64,000 bases of DNA. It comes from Lycorma delicatula. Its lineage: Eukaryota > Arthropoda > Insecta > Hemiptera > Fulgoridae. The position numbers and the translations under genes are program-made. The notes beneath the pieces were generated by a model. It searched no databases and was not told the DNA's origin. It saw nothing but the letters and a program-made list of their open reading frames with translations. Location of the stretch: the NCBI RefSeq assembly GCF_047948215.1, contig NC_134455.1, positions 161,492,575 to 161,556,574 on the forward strand, given 5' to 3'. This document shows, piece by piece, positions 33,997-45,200 of the stretch (within the stretch, counting starts at the first letter, position 1; the number at the start of each line of letters is the position of its first letter).

Positions 33997-34399
33997 TTCT
34001 CATAAAAATGATAATTAGCCCTACAAGTGATAGCTTTACTCTGTTCACCACATTTACTGACTACGTAATAAATATCATTACTCTCAAAGATAGTAATTCT
34101 GAATAGTGTCACTTACTTCTAAGATCCTTTGTAGAAGTCAAAAAAGATGTAAACACACATGAAAGAAAAAAATGAAATGTTTGAAACAACTGAAACTAAT
34201 GTAAATAACCATTTAATGTAAGAATAAACTTTATTCCTTATATGTTATCAATATTTTGGTATATATAACGATATGTGCGCCAGAAAGCGAATGAATACTT
34301 ACAATTAAATCTCAGAACCAATTCGTCAATAATGGTATAATCATGATTCCAGGAAATAGGGAGGTTTTTATTTAAAAAATATTTATTCTAGTCTATTTA

Positions 34400-35732
34400 C
34401 AGGGTATCCCATATAAAACGCAACCCATCAATCAGTCATCCATGAAATTTCAGAAGTCAAGCTTACTCCCCAACTCGTTACTGAAATGGACTCGTCCAAC
34501 ATCTGAACATTGCGGCGACGCAGTAGAACACTACCGATAGTAACAACAATGCAATCATAACGTTCAGTGTATTGCAAGAGACAAGATGGTGTTTTCGCTA
34601 GATGAACGTGTTTTCATTGTTGAGTCGTACTTCAGTACGAAATCAGTGGTTGCGGTGCAAGTTTTGTTTCGCCATAAGTACCCAGATAAACCAGCTCCTA
34701 ACAAAACATCAGCATTAAGGTTAGTTGCAAAATTTAGAGAGACCGGTTCTGTTAATAAGAAGGAGCACAAAAGATCTGCGTCAGTGTTGAATACAGATAA
34801 AGTCACTGAAATCAAAGACCGATTACTCGCCTCGCCAAATAAATCGATCAGACGTTTGTCTGCTGAAATTAATTTGTCTAAATCAACCGTTCATCGGGCG
34901 ACCAAACGATTACAATTACGACCTTATCGCATTCAAACGGTTCATCAGGTTCTTGAGCCCGACAAAGAAAAACGGCTACAATATTGTCAACGGTTCCATC
35001 GATTTCTGCGTGAGGGAATTAACGTTATGGATTCGTTATTTTTCACAGCTGAAGCACGGTTTCATTTGGATGGCTACGTAAACAGCCAAAACAGTAGAAT
35101 TTGGAGTGCTGAAAATCCTCACGTATATCACGAAAAACAATTACATCCGCAGAAGTTGGGCGTGTGGTGCACGATATCGCGGAAGAAAATAATCGGTCCT
35201 ATTTTTTTCGAGTACACCATTAATGCAGAACGATATCACGATATTTTATTTCAGTTCATTGCACTCTTGGAAGAGGAAGACAGATACTGCTGGCTACAAC
35301 ATGACGGCGTGACATCGCACTACGCAGGTTCAACTTCTGATTTCGTTGAGGTATTCTTTGATAATCGTGTTATCGGTCGAGGCTTGTGGCCACCAAGATC
35401 TCCAGATTTGACTGCGGCGAATTTTTTTCTACAGGGTTACCTCAAAGAAAAAGCCTACAGCAACAAACCACGAACACTTGAACAATTGAAAGTCAATATT
35501 GAACAAGCTGTATTAAATATCCAGCCACAAACTTTGAAAAAAGTTGCAAGAAACGCTGCAAAAAGAATTGAAGCTTGTATTCAAGAAGACGGCGGCCACT
35601 TCCAACATTTACTCTAAATGTAAGGTAATGGATGGTAATAATAAAAATTACTTTTACATTTACATATGCCTTTTTATTATTTCAATACCTACCAATATAA
35701 GGTTGGGTTGCGTTTTATATGGAACACCCTTC
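34400..35732 (+). mobile_element. Tc1/mariner-type element with intact ORF
   Basis: Terminal inverted repeats begin AGGGTATCCCATATAAAACG on the left (34401 on) and AGGGTGTTCCATATAAAACG on the complementary strand of the right (from 35730); about 27 of the first 30 bases match. A TA lies next to each end (34398-34399 and 35733-35734). The single gene fills most of the interior. About 1.33 kb is a normal length for the superfamily. Confidence 0.85.
34586..35617 (+). CDS. Tc1/mariner-superfamily transposase, catalytic residues substituted
   Basis: 343 residues, uninterrupted. The N-terminus is a paired-type helix-turn-helix (residues 1-115, with DERVFIVESYF, LRLVAKFRETGSV and RRLSAEINLSKSTVHRATKR). 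The DDE domain spans about 148-290. Family consensus blocks are clear: GYVNSQNSRIW (163-173), KLGVWCTIS (190-198), IGPIFFE (203-209), WPPRSPDLT (268-276) and FFLQGYLK (280-287). The first catalytic Asp (consensus F-S/T-D-EA-W-F) is Ala155, the second is Asp240 (HDG), and the third (consensus DFFLWG) is Asn279. Conserved Trp residues at 158 and 283 are Arg and Gln. By these substitutions it should not cut DNA, though DNA binding could remain. The ATG at 34586 fits the family N-terminus. Confidence 0.9.
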   Translation: MVFSLDERVFIVESYFSTKSVVAVQVLFRHKYPDKPAPNKTSALRLVAKFRETGSVNKKEHKRSASVLNTDKVTEIKDRLLASPNKSIRRLSAEINLSKSTVHRATKRLQLRPYRIQTVHQVLEPDKEKRLQYCQRFHRFLREGINVMDSLFFTAEARFHLDGYVNSQNSRIWSAENPHVYHEKQLHPQKLGVWCTISRKKIIGPIFFEYTINAERYHDILFQFIALLEEEDRYCWLQHDGVTSHYAGSTSDFVEVFFDNRVIGRGLWPPRSPDLTAANFFLQGYLKEKAYSNKPRTLEQLKVNIEQAVLNIQPQTLKKVARNAAKRIEACIQEDGGHFQHLL

Positions 35733-36208
35733 ATATTTAAAAAATAAAGTATGTGTAGGAGGCGGCCTACGCAAAAGATATGGAGCATGTAACACGAAAT
35801 CATGAATCTACAATTTAAAATTCTCTTTTCTAATATACGAGATATAAGAAGATTTTCGAGAACCACAGTAAATAATAAAACCAAAAGAACTGAATTAGAT
35901 AAAAGTAGCACATGTTTACAAATATTGTGTATTCTCATTCGATGTAACTTTTTTATAGAATATTCTTAGAACCAGAACACTGAACATTATAATGATAATA
36001 ATTAACGATTAAAAAATCAATTAGTTTTTAATAAACAATTGTTTTTTTAATAAATTATAAATTCATTACTCAGCTAATGTTTACATCGATTTAATAACTT
36101 ACAAGTTTGACTTTCATTACTCAACTTACATTCAATTAAAAAATAACCAACATATTTCTATAACATTTACAAGTGTAGCATCTAAACACCTGAATGGAAT
36201 TTTTCAAC
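35733..36208. other. AT-rich spacer, nothing recognised
   Basis: Sequence between the mariner-type element and repeat C copy 2. A 92-codon minus-strand frame starting at 35938 has no domain. Confidence 0.5.
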
Positions 36209-36313
36209 AATTCTAGGAAACGTTTTCAACTTCAGGGACAATGTAACGTGTACTGTACTCAAATACCGTTCAACTTTAAAGTCCAAAGGGACGAAGCAGC
36301 GGTACACTTATAC
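36209..36313 (+). repeat. Diverged repeat C, copy 2
   Basis: Partner of 33899-33996; both may be fragments of an older element or of a local duplication. Confidence 0.6.
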
Positions 36314-36812
36314 TCATTTTTTTTATTTTATTATTATTTCTTGTATTTCATACGTACTCATACTCTTAACATGCAGTTTAAAATTTACAAGATAAAAAAG
36401 TAAGTAATGCATTCTAGAAGTCATACGGTTTTCAAAAGTCTATTAGAAAAAAAAAATGTTTTTGTACATGATTACTTTCCACATATCATAAATCTATTTA
36501 AAAATGTTAAATTCTACCATAGGTTTAATATACATTCCAAAAAAAGGGCACAAAAATTCCCACAAGTGTTGCATCGAAAATTATTGTTTTTGAAAAATGT
36601 ATTTGATTAAAATTACACACAAAATTTAAGATAATAGTTGATTAATACAAGTTGTAGCTTAGGTTATGATGAAAAGTAACGATAAAAAATTGTACTACAT
36701 AATTAAAATGAATAATATTACTTCCTGATCTTACTGTTATTTGTAACAACAAATAAAAAAAATGGAGAAATTACCTACAGATAAATTGAAGAAGTTAGCT
36801 AATTATAATTAT
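36314..36812. other. AT-rich sequence, nothing recognised
   Basis: Short lysine/phenylalanine-rich frames only. Confidence 0.5.
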
Positions 36813-36957
36813 TGATGAAGTAGTAGCGTCTCAGCCTTTCATCCGGACGTCCCGGGTTCGAATCCCGATCAGGCGTAGCATTTTTCATAGGTTACAAAAT
36901 TCGATTTCCATTTCCGCGCACAAGCTTGAAGATTATGTGGAGAAATCATTAAGACTC

Positions 36958-36972
<15 letters not shown>
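36813..36972 (+). mobile_element. tRNA-derived SINE (family 1)
   Basis: A tRNA-like head with a perfect B box GGTTCGAATCC (36855-36865) set in CCCGGGTTCGAATCCCGATC is followed by a non-tRNA body and a run of about 14 A, then AT repeats. The A box is weak, and the left half does not fold as a tRNA cloverleaf. It is therefore not a tRNA gene. Confidence 0.75.
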
Positions 36973-36989
<17 letters not shown>

Positions 36990-37017
36990 GTAAGATATAT
37001 ACATATATACATAAAAG

Positions 37018-37386
37018 GGCAAGACAAAATATTTAGATATAATATAAATCATTACGTAGATATTAAAAATAAATATAAATATGCAGAAAAAATACTTCCA
37101 TCAAAAATATTTTATTTTAAAAATCTTGGAGTAAAACAACCATTTTATTATATTACAGTTTTATTATATAAAACAAAAATGAACATAAAAAATAACAACG
37201 TTCGCTTCAAATGCAAAGCTTTATCAAGTCAAACTAAAAAAACACTTAGTAATCTTGTAAAATGGTTGTTTTACATGAAGATTAATAAAATAAAATATTT
37301 GTGATTAAAGTATTTTTTCTGCGTATTTATATTTGTTTTAATATCTACGTAGCGATTTATTTGAGATCTAAATATTTTGTGATGCT
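37018..37386. mobile_element. Fold-back element with ~138-bp arms
   Basis: Left arm about 37018-37156 and right arm about 37248-37386 are inverted copies at roughly 85 percent identity by eye (for example TACGTAGATATTAAAA, GCAGAAAAAATACTT, TAAAACAACCATTTTA on one strand and then the other). The spacer is about 90 bp. No coding capacity. The terminal sequences do not place it in a known superfamily. Confidence 0.8.
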
Positions 37387-37614
37387 GTTATTATAACATC
37401 CAACCGTGAAGTCTTCATTTATGATTATATATTGTTACCACATATATGCCTAATTTAATGTCGGCGGGCGAACACTGTAGCAATGATATGAGGTGGCGCA
37501 CAGTATACGATCGCGCTGATACAAGCATCATTCCCACCGCGCAGTTCTCCCACCATAGCGGCGCTGCAGGCCTACCACTCTCAGGCTCCAGTAATAGAGC
37601 GTACACGAGAGTGA

Positions 37615-38100
37615 ATTTTCAATTCATCATCGACTACCACCTGGAGAAGACCAAGAAGAAGAAGATGGAAGAAGACGGAAGTTCCCATCGGCTCAACGTG
37701 GGACCTCCCGGCGGATGCCAACATCTCCGCCAGAGCAGCAGGCCTGGCCGGCCCGCTGAGGGAGCAGCTGGACGCGGACGCTGCCTTCGCGCTCCAGCTC
37801 GCCGGACTTCAATCGCCCTGGCCGGCGGACTCAGCAGCAGTAGCCGGCCCAGCATGGGATCGCTCAGGGAGAGCCACCTTAACCGCGCCGACGAAGGACG
37901 ATCGACGCCGACTCGACACTGCGAGGCTCTGTGGGCCACCACTGCCACGCTGTAGTGGGGAGCCAATTACCGCTGAGGGAAAGCCCGGTCTGACTTCAAG
38001 CCCGGTCGGGGAGTTGCGGCCCGGTCTGACAGGCCGCAACTCCCTGACTTTGCCGGAGGCCAGCTTCCGGACCCAACACCTCTTCTCAGAGCTAATGTAA
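37615..38100 (+). other. 161-codon open frame, unknown protein C-terminus
   Basis: The frame opens after TGA 37612-37614 and ends at TAA 38098-38100. It has no ATG until the last codon before the stop. The product would be Arg-rich at the start (WRRPRRRRWKK), then Ala/Leu/Pro-rich with LAGPLREQLDADAAFALQLA, and would end TLPEASFRTQHLFSELM. No family is recognised. The competing plus-strand frame 37446-37955 (169 codons, with ATG) and two minus-strand frames overlap it. Long frames are expected in GC-rich DNA, so coding status rests mainly on the position of the stop immediately before the stem-loop. Confidence 0.3.
38009..38044 (+). repeat. 13-bp-arm GC-rich hairpin
   Basis: GGGAGTTGCGGCC (38009-38021) and GGCCGCAACTCCC (38032-38044) pair perfectly around CGGTCTGACA. 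It lies 62 bases before the histone-type stem-loop. Confidence 0.9.
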
Positions 38101-38105
38101 AAAAC

Positions 38106-38121
38106 GGCTCTTTTCAGGGCC
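38106..38121 (+). promoter_or_regulatory. Histone-mRNA-type 3' stem-loop
   Basis: GGCTCT-TTTC-AGGGCC: a 6-bp stem (one U-G pair) with the UUUC tetraloop, preceded by AAAAC and followed by ATCA. This matches the metazoan histone pre-mRNA stem-loop consensus (GGYYYU UHHH ARRRCC with A-rich 5' and ACCA-like 3' flanks) that binds stem-loop-binding protein. It lies 5 bases after a stop codon. Sequence match is seen; function is inferred. Confidence 0.6.
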
Positions 38122-38160
38122 ATCACAAGGTTATGAATTACGAGCCGTCGAAGTCAATCG

Positions 38161-38231
<71 letters not shown>
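38161..38231. repeat. (AT)n microsatellite
   Basis: Long uninterrupted AT run following the GC-rich module, separated from the stem-loop by about 40 bases. Confidence 0.95.
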
Positions 38232-38239
<8 letters not shown>

Positions 38240-41200
38240 CTGTGAAGCACTTTAACATTGTAAAAAATGAAGTAAAGGGTAAAATTATAAATTATGCAAT
38301 AATTAGATTACAATATTTAGTCGTCCACATATCTTAAAACACCATTCTTCTTTATAAAATTATTGAGATAATGAGGGCCTTTTAATAGTATATATCATTT
38401 ATCCATCAATATTTTTCTAGATCTTTCTCAGTAACTAATTTTTGCCCGAAGTAAAAGACCAAAAAATTAGTGATTATATGCAGGCTGTACTCTTCGTTCA
38501 CATTTGACTCTACAAGGATAACTGTTTCTTTTCGATTCAATGCAGTAACGATTTAGTAATTTCCATTCTGTTACAGATGACATTATTTCAACAGATTTGA
38601 CAAGACTGGTTCCAGAAACCTAGCAAAAGATAAGTAATAAATAATTACTTATTCCGTTTATGCAGATTTTTTCGACTTAGCTAACCGTATCTTGCACCAC
38701 TTCAAATAAAATTCTAAACGAATTATTATTTTTTTGTTACGTTTGGTTCAAAAAAGAAAGTGGATGAATCACTTGTTTAGCTAAGTCTCTACCATATTTA
38801 CTCAATATGAGAATTTTTATAATTTAAGGTCACATGGAGGTATTTGTGTTCCACTACCGATTTTATGTCTATTAATGTTAAAATGTCTACCACACTTTCC
38901 AAGGAGCATATTTTTAAAATTAACACACATTATAAAAAAATCTAGATAAAACGGAACTTTACAGTTTTTTTATAGAAAAATCACACGTAATTTTTAAAAA
39001 AGGATAAAACTTAATGAATATTTTAATACAACAATGAATGCAGTTAATTAAATAGTTTATTTTGGTACTAATTTACAATTCGTATTCCTTGTCTAACATA
39101 TCAAAAATCTTATCTGCGAACGCTGATTTCAGTACTAAGCTGACACGACAAGTTTTTTCTTTGGATATGAACAAAGAAATTCCATGAAAAAGTTTCTGCC
39201 ATATTTGTTTGATTGTTTCATTTGTTGCTGAAGGTCTTCCCTAACTTAGCATCTTTGCGCTACACACTCAGCTTCAAGAAAATTATAGCACTATGAGGTA
39301 CTTTTTTTTAATAAAAGGTAGTCCTAAATTTCAATTAAATTAAGTATTTTGCATCTGCATACATCTTCATGATTATTAGATATTTACATCACGCGTTATG
39401 AAGTGGATGTGTTGTAATTAACGAAAAAAGCAGACTAAATTCAAAAATGTTTCTCGTTCATTGCCGTAATACAAAATTCATTAAATTTTAATTTTTTTCA
39501 TAATTGTAATGTTAAAAATAAGATGGGTTTGTAAAAGGATTAAAAATTAAGAGGTTATAGGGTAGGAGATATCAGGAATATCGAAAAAAAAGGTCGTGAT
39601 TTTGGAAGATAAAGATTGGTGGGCATTTCTTATGGCATACATGATCCGTTATTTTGTTAACAGAAGAAGATATAAAGATAAAGAACTGTAAGGGAAGACA
39701 AAGATCGTAAATATACCAAGCAGATAACAACAGATACTCCTAAAAGGATTTAAGGTTTAGCAAACAAGACGCTTAGACTGATGGAATTTAAAATGGAACA
39801 AGTGAAATACACCGCTGTACTTAAACGATTTGTAATGCCTAGTAGATAATTTTTCAAGAATTAATTTTCGTTAACAAACATAAAATCAACAAAAATAATT
39901 TTTGCCGGTTGATTTTTAGTAATTGCTGGCCTACAATTTGATCTAAAATCTCAATTACTTTCGAAAAATTATCATGTAATGCTATTAAGAAGGATAAAAA
40001 TGATAAATAACAGAAGGAATTACATGCAAACTCAATCAATTCCATCTCGCCTCATGATCAATCACAAAGAAAGAGAGAGAAAATATAATATAATATTTTA
40101 ATGAAGTTATCATAAGTCCGACACAAATGTAAAAAGTAATCTCCTTTTAAGGTAATAAAGGTATCTTACTAATCGAAAAAAAAAATCAGTAGGCGAATGT
40201 GAAAAATACTGTAAAATTACTCAGAAGAAGGGGAAACATAAACACATGCGATACAACAAAATAAGCGAGTATGAGTATTGGAGTTCTACCTCACTCACCA
40301 TGTGCTGACTTTAATCCGGAGTCTTATGAAAATTCTGAACTGCTCGCATTAAAGATTCAAGGCAGACTCCATTTAGAAATGATAACTTATTCAAACGCCG
40401 TGCTTCTATACAATATTCAGTTTAACTCTTTGTGTCGTTAAACCTAACTTTTTCTATTAATTTCCTGGAAAATATGGACTATGAATCTAAAATTTGCAAA
40501 ACTGAAGTCGCCAGATCTGATTAACTTTTCTTGTCCGTTCGTCTTATATATATTCATACATTCATTCCTTCCATAATCTTTCTTTTTTTTAAAAACATCA
40601 TTTATTAGGTTTTAGCTAAATCATACAGAAACATATCTATAATAAAGTATTACACGCGGATAACTTTTTTTTTAATACAATATGCTGCTTTTTAAATTAA
40701 AGTTTCATCTTATTTTTTCTAACAATTTTATTCACAGTTATATAATTTCTAAAAAACTTTCAGAGTAAAAAATGTACAAAGTGAAATGACACTTTAAGAC
40801 AATATTTTTTTGATATGTAAAAATTTACTTTACTCATCGTTCTTTACTGATTTTTCATTAGGTCTGATTGTTTGTTCTAATAATAAACTACTTTAAAAAG
40901 ATATAACTGAAAAGATATGTAGCAATACATAAATTAAAATTTTACCGGTTTTAATACAAATAAATCGTAAAAAAAGACGGAGGTAATAAAAAAATATTAG
41001 GTTAATAACTCAATAACAAAAAGGTAAACATATAATTGCGTTCTGCTTACTTTTAGGTTAATCAACTTAATCAAAATAGGTTTACTTAAATATTCTTTGA
41101 AATGAAAGTTAATCTAATTTTTAAAATACTCTATGTACAGTCATGTGTAATTTGCAGAGCACTTTTTATATTAAGATCACAGACTGAAAAACCGGCTTAT

Positions 41201-43805
41201 CCAATTTGCATAGAAAAATTTACATCCCTGTTAAACAATCGAAAAGATTAAATATCGAAGCCACAAATATTCAGAATTTTCTCAATACTCGTTCAGAAAC
41301 GATTTATAATATTTATCATATATCATAATTATATTACAACATAATAGTCATTTATTTCGGTATAAAAGATCCTTATATCAATAAAAATGGATAGGGCTAC
41401 AATCTTAAAAAAATACTTGTTCTTTGATGTATTTAATTGAAAAAAAAGAATCAAAAATTTTGGAATTTTCATTCCATTTCTATAAAAAATATTTTTTGTA
41501 AATCTTTCATCCGAGACTTTTCTAACAGTGAAAGATCATGCATTTTTCTCATTCAGAATGTTATTTCAATTATAGCAGTAGGCTATAAATTATACATATC
41601 ATGATATAATTACAGAAGAGTTGTTCAGTAATAAAAAAAGTAAAACAAACTATAGACAAAATGTGAACAAATTTAAAGATCACGAAAAAAAATTATAATC
41701 CTCTTATTCAAGAAGAATCGCTACAACAAACCTTAAATAAAGCATAATTTACTTCACGTACAATAATACAGCTAGTATCTGATGTATGATAGAACCAGCT
41801 GTATTATACTAGATTAAAACAAAACATGTGGGGAATCAACAAAAAGTACTTTGGGTAAGTTACTTGTTTTTTTTTCTCTGTAGTGGGTTATAGTTCAACG
41901 AACTCATGAAACACTTACATAAAAGTAAATTTGAGCAACATTTTCACTTTGCCAAGTGTTTTATTTTCCCATAAGATTACGGAATAGTTCTAAGATTTAT
42001 CGGTTTATTTAAGGGTGTGAAAGTTTTATTTAGAAGTCAGAAAATAACCATATGCTACCGGTCTGTATTCTCAGCAAGCAATCTTTGATAGTAATGTAGT
42101 ATATTCCGCAAAATAATGTAATAAGTACGAGTAATGTGCTCGCACGGGTCATTATCGAGATCGAATATTCATGAAATAGATAATATATCAGAGGTATCTC
42201 TTGAAAAACATAGTTCTCCGATTTATAAAGGACTCTAAAAACAAGATGAATCACAAATTTTGTGCTTTTTTAAAGGAAAGAATCTTGTTTGAAGGCTAAT
42301 TAAATACAAGAATTGTTGCGTAAAAGCCAAAATAATTTTTAAATAGAAGATTTTTATAATCCGAATGATACAAATATTCCGTAGCAATTTCGTTATTTTA
42401 TCGAAAATCGACTATATAATTCAGAATACCCCATCTATCTCTCTCAGACATTCTGCCTCAAAGTACTAATAGAAATGATAATGGAGGACATAGCGACTGT
42501 TCACATGTTACATTTATCTATCGATATGTAAGTAATATTTTGGAATTTTTACCTTTAAAACAACTAATTCATTTATAAACGTCAAATGATAACTTTTCAC
42601 AACACTCATAATTCACTTTTCTATTCAAATAAATCCTCATTGCCGCCTGTTCAATCTTAAAAGAAGGATTTTCGCATGTTACATGATTTTCATCGGAACA
42701 ATTTTGAAATAATTACTGGGTGTATCGATCCTGAACTAATTATTTTGTCAAGCTCCTGGAAACAGATTTCTTCATCCTAAAGTAAGAAGTTTGTTGAACA
42801 AATTGAATTAATTATTTATTTTTAATTATTAAGTTATTCAAATAAAAAGAAAAAAAATATTAGAAACGAGTGGTGAGCACAAATTTGGTCAAGAACTATA
42901 ACATTTATGTATTTTTGAGTGTGGAATCATCATATCTAGAGTGAAGTTACAATCTGAATGAAGTTTAACAATTTAATTATCGTCAATTAAATAAGTAATG
43001 AAAGAAATTGGACGTAAAACATGTAAGATGAAACAAGAAATAAATATGAGCACGATCTGATATCCGTTTAAATAGTCTGGTTGACAATTGCTATTAAAAC
43101 TGTGAACGACTGAATAAAACAAACGATACTAAATAAAAACTACTGTAATTCTTAACTGTAATCTTATTTAAAAAGGCGAGTGTGTTATATGAAATCCCTC
43201 AATCGATACCCTCCGTTGCTATGTATATTTACTCAATTACGTTAAATAATTAATTAGCAAAAGAGCAACTGCAATAATGAAAAAATGAAAACAAACTTAC
43301 ATTTAAAAATATATTAAAAAAAAATTATATTCTGTAAACACGAACATTTTTGGAATCTTGAGGGAAACTTAAAAATATAATGTATAAAAATAAAATTTTT
43401 GTTGTTATATCCAATCGTTTGGAGATGTACCTAAATTATTTGATCCTATAAACAAATGATGGAGCACGATTTCGTAAATAAGCTATGTATTCTATTCATA
43501 AAAAAATATTTGTTAAACGCTTCGCCACCACTTAAAATTTTTTGTTTCCTCATGCAAATTAATAAAATAAAGTCATTATAGCATAACGTTTTTTGCTACT
43601 TAAATTTCACACACATAACTGTAGAATTTACAGAGATGTATCAAACAATTAAATGATAAACGTATTTTAAAAAGTAAGTATATAAAATAGAGTAATATGG
43701 TTTTAGAATCGCGCTGAAATTCATTCAAGTACCTTGTATGCAATCACTTTCAAAAATTACCAGTTAGATTTTGAATTTTCTAAAAAAAATTAAAATTAAA
43801 ATCTA
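38232..43805. other. Long AT-rich stretch, almost featureless
   Basis: No supported gene or element over 5.5 kb. Small open patches (39690-39850, 42030-42254) show no motif. An 11-bp-arm inverted repeat (ATAATACAGCT and complement) lies at about 41764-41808. Confidence 0.55.
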
Positions 43806-44260
43806 TTATACAGAACGTCTCACGAAGAAACGGAGAAACTTTCAGGACATGTTCTACTCGTAAAAATGATGAAAAAAATTTCATGAAATCATTGGTCTGG
43901 AAACGCTTTATTTTCGAGTTACGGTTAGCGAAAAAATTCGCCCGGATTTCAGCTCTTCTAAGAAAAAAAAGCCCTACTGTAATTTTTGGGATCTAAATTA
44001 CGGAATGAAGTTGGTGGTTTCTTATGTAATTTGTGCTGTGAGATAGGATCAAATAGGTCTCAGAAATGTAACTGCAGTACGTTTTAAGATATCGGACTTA
44101 AAACATGAAATTCGATATCGAAAAACTAGTTTTTTTTAAGGTTTGTTGTACAATAACTTTGTTAAATGACTGATAATGCAAAATATTAACAAAAATTACA
44201 GAGAATTTAATTCTGGGAAAATTAATGTAAATATAGTCAATAAAAAGTAAATAAAAACTT

Positions 44261-44752
44261 TTAAAAATCAGTTTTTTATTGAAGCAAAACTGACGAAAAA
44301 TAGACAGAAAATAGAATTATTCTTTCTGTACTGTATTAAAATATAACTGGATTGGATGTGATGGACCAATTGGCTACCACGATCACCTGACTTAACGCCA
44401 CTAGATTAATTTATTTGGGGCCATATGAAAACGATAGTATACCAACAAAACGTTAATGCTAAGGAAGAGTAACTCACTAAAATATGAAATGCTATTGAAT
44501 TTATACGAAACGAGATGTTACGGAAAGCCAGCGGAAATATTTTACGTCGGATAGAGTGCTGTATACATTGTGAAGGAGGGAATTTCGAACAATTACTGTA
44601 ACTGAGGTTTGTTATTCTGCTACCATTTATCATTTCATGAATTTTATTTTTATTTTTTGCTATATTAAGAATAATGTTTATTAGGTACAGAATAATACAA
44701 TTTTCTGTCTATTTTTCGTCTGCTTTACTTCAATAAAAATCCGATTTTTAAA
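44261..44752. repeat. 53-bp inverted repeat bracketing the transposase remnant
   Basis: 44261-44312 (ending GACGAAAAATAGACAG) and 44700-44752 (starting CTGTCTATTTTTCGTC) pair with only a few mismatches. It lies inside the element, not at its ends. Confidence 0.8.
44341..44601 (+). pseudogene. Tc1/mariner-type transposase C-terminus, broken
   Basis: Frame ending at TAA 44599-44601 reads LPRSPDLTPLD (third catalytic Asp kept), a stop, FIWGHMKTIVYQQNVNAKEE, two more stops, then IEFIRNEMLRKASGNILRR and CIHCEGGNFEQLL. The block order is the C-terminus of the DDE transposases that end in GGHFE/GGNFE-LL, the same general group as the intact gene at 34586. It is not the same family, because the sequence differs throughout. 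Confidence 0.75.
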
Positions 44753-44780
44753 CGTTTTTAGGATATGCTGTATTGTTTTA

Positions 44781-45200
44781 ATCTACTATATACTGTAATA
44801 TATATATATATATATATACATAATTAAATTTATATTTAAATTATATATAAAGTAAACCTACATATAATTTTTGTATTAATACAATTAATGTAAATATGTT
44901 AATTTAATATAAGACGCAAATCTTCTGTTAAGAGGAATATAAACATTGGAAATCAAAATAGACCTGTAGAAATGACTCGGTTTAAAGAAGGAAATGAATA
45001 TGGATTAAATAAAAAGTGATATAAATGTTTATAAACGTTCATTACGGTCCTTTACAATCCGTATTAACATTACTATTGGACGGGAAAATGAATCAAACAA
45101 TAACAATCAAACATCTAAGAAGTTTGATTGAATAAGTAGGAATAGTAGGATAACAGGAAGGTGATAGTACTATAGCTATGATTTTGAAAAAAAAAACTAA
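44781..45200. other. AT-rich spacer with TA microsatellite
   Basis: TA run near 44799-44818; otherwise nothing recognised. Confidence 0.5.

Larger units (their letters stand above)
37446..38137 (+). mobile_element. GC-rich module ending in a histone-type stem-loop
   Basis: An island of about 690 bp with very high G+C in AT-rich DNA, bounded on the right by a TA microsatellite. It contains a 161-codon open frame without ATG (37615-38100), a 13-bp-arm hairpin (38009-38044) and a histone-mRNA-like stem-loop (38106-38121). Sharp composition edges and the lack of any splice or promoter feature suggest an inserted unit, possibly a 5'-truncated retroelement or a retrocopy. The class is unknown. Confidence 0.45.
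43806..44780 (+). mobile_element. Internally deleted Tc1/mariner-type element
   Basis: The left part starts TACAGAACGTCTCACGAAGA (a decayed TACAGGGTGTCTCA-type end) followed by a conserved mariner-style 5' UTR (GAAACTTTCAGGACATGTTC). It then passes to the last 80 codons of a transposase (44341-44601). A 53-bp inverted repeat (44261-44312 and 44700-44752) brackets this coding remnant. The N-terminal and central transposase are missing. The right end is uncertain. Confidence 0.6.

Noticed and set aside
36820..36890. tRNA gene suggested by a perfect B box
   Set aside because: No acceptable A box or cloverleaf for the left half, and the sequence continues into a SINE body with poly(A).
37446..37955. 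169-codon ORF with ATG as the coding frame of the GC-rich module
   Set aside because: It ends well before the stem-loop, while the competing frame ends just before it; neither shows a domain, so no CDS was called.
37634..38126. Minus-strand ORFs of 110 and 105 codons in the GC-rich module
   Set aside because: GC-rich DNA opens several frames at once; no domain, and the oriented stem-loop argues for the plus strand.
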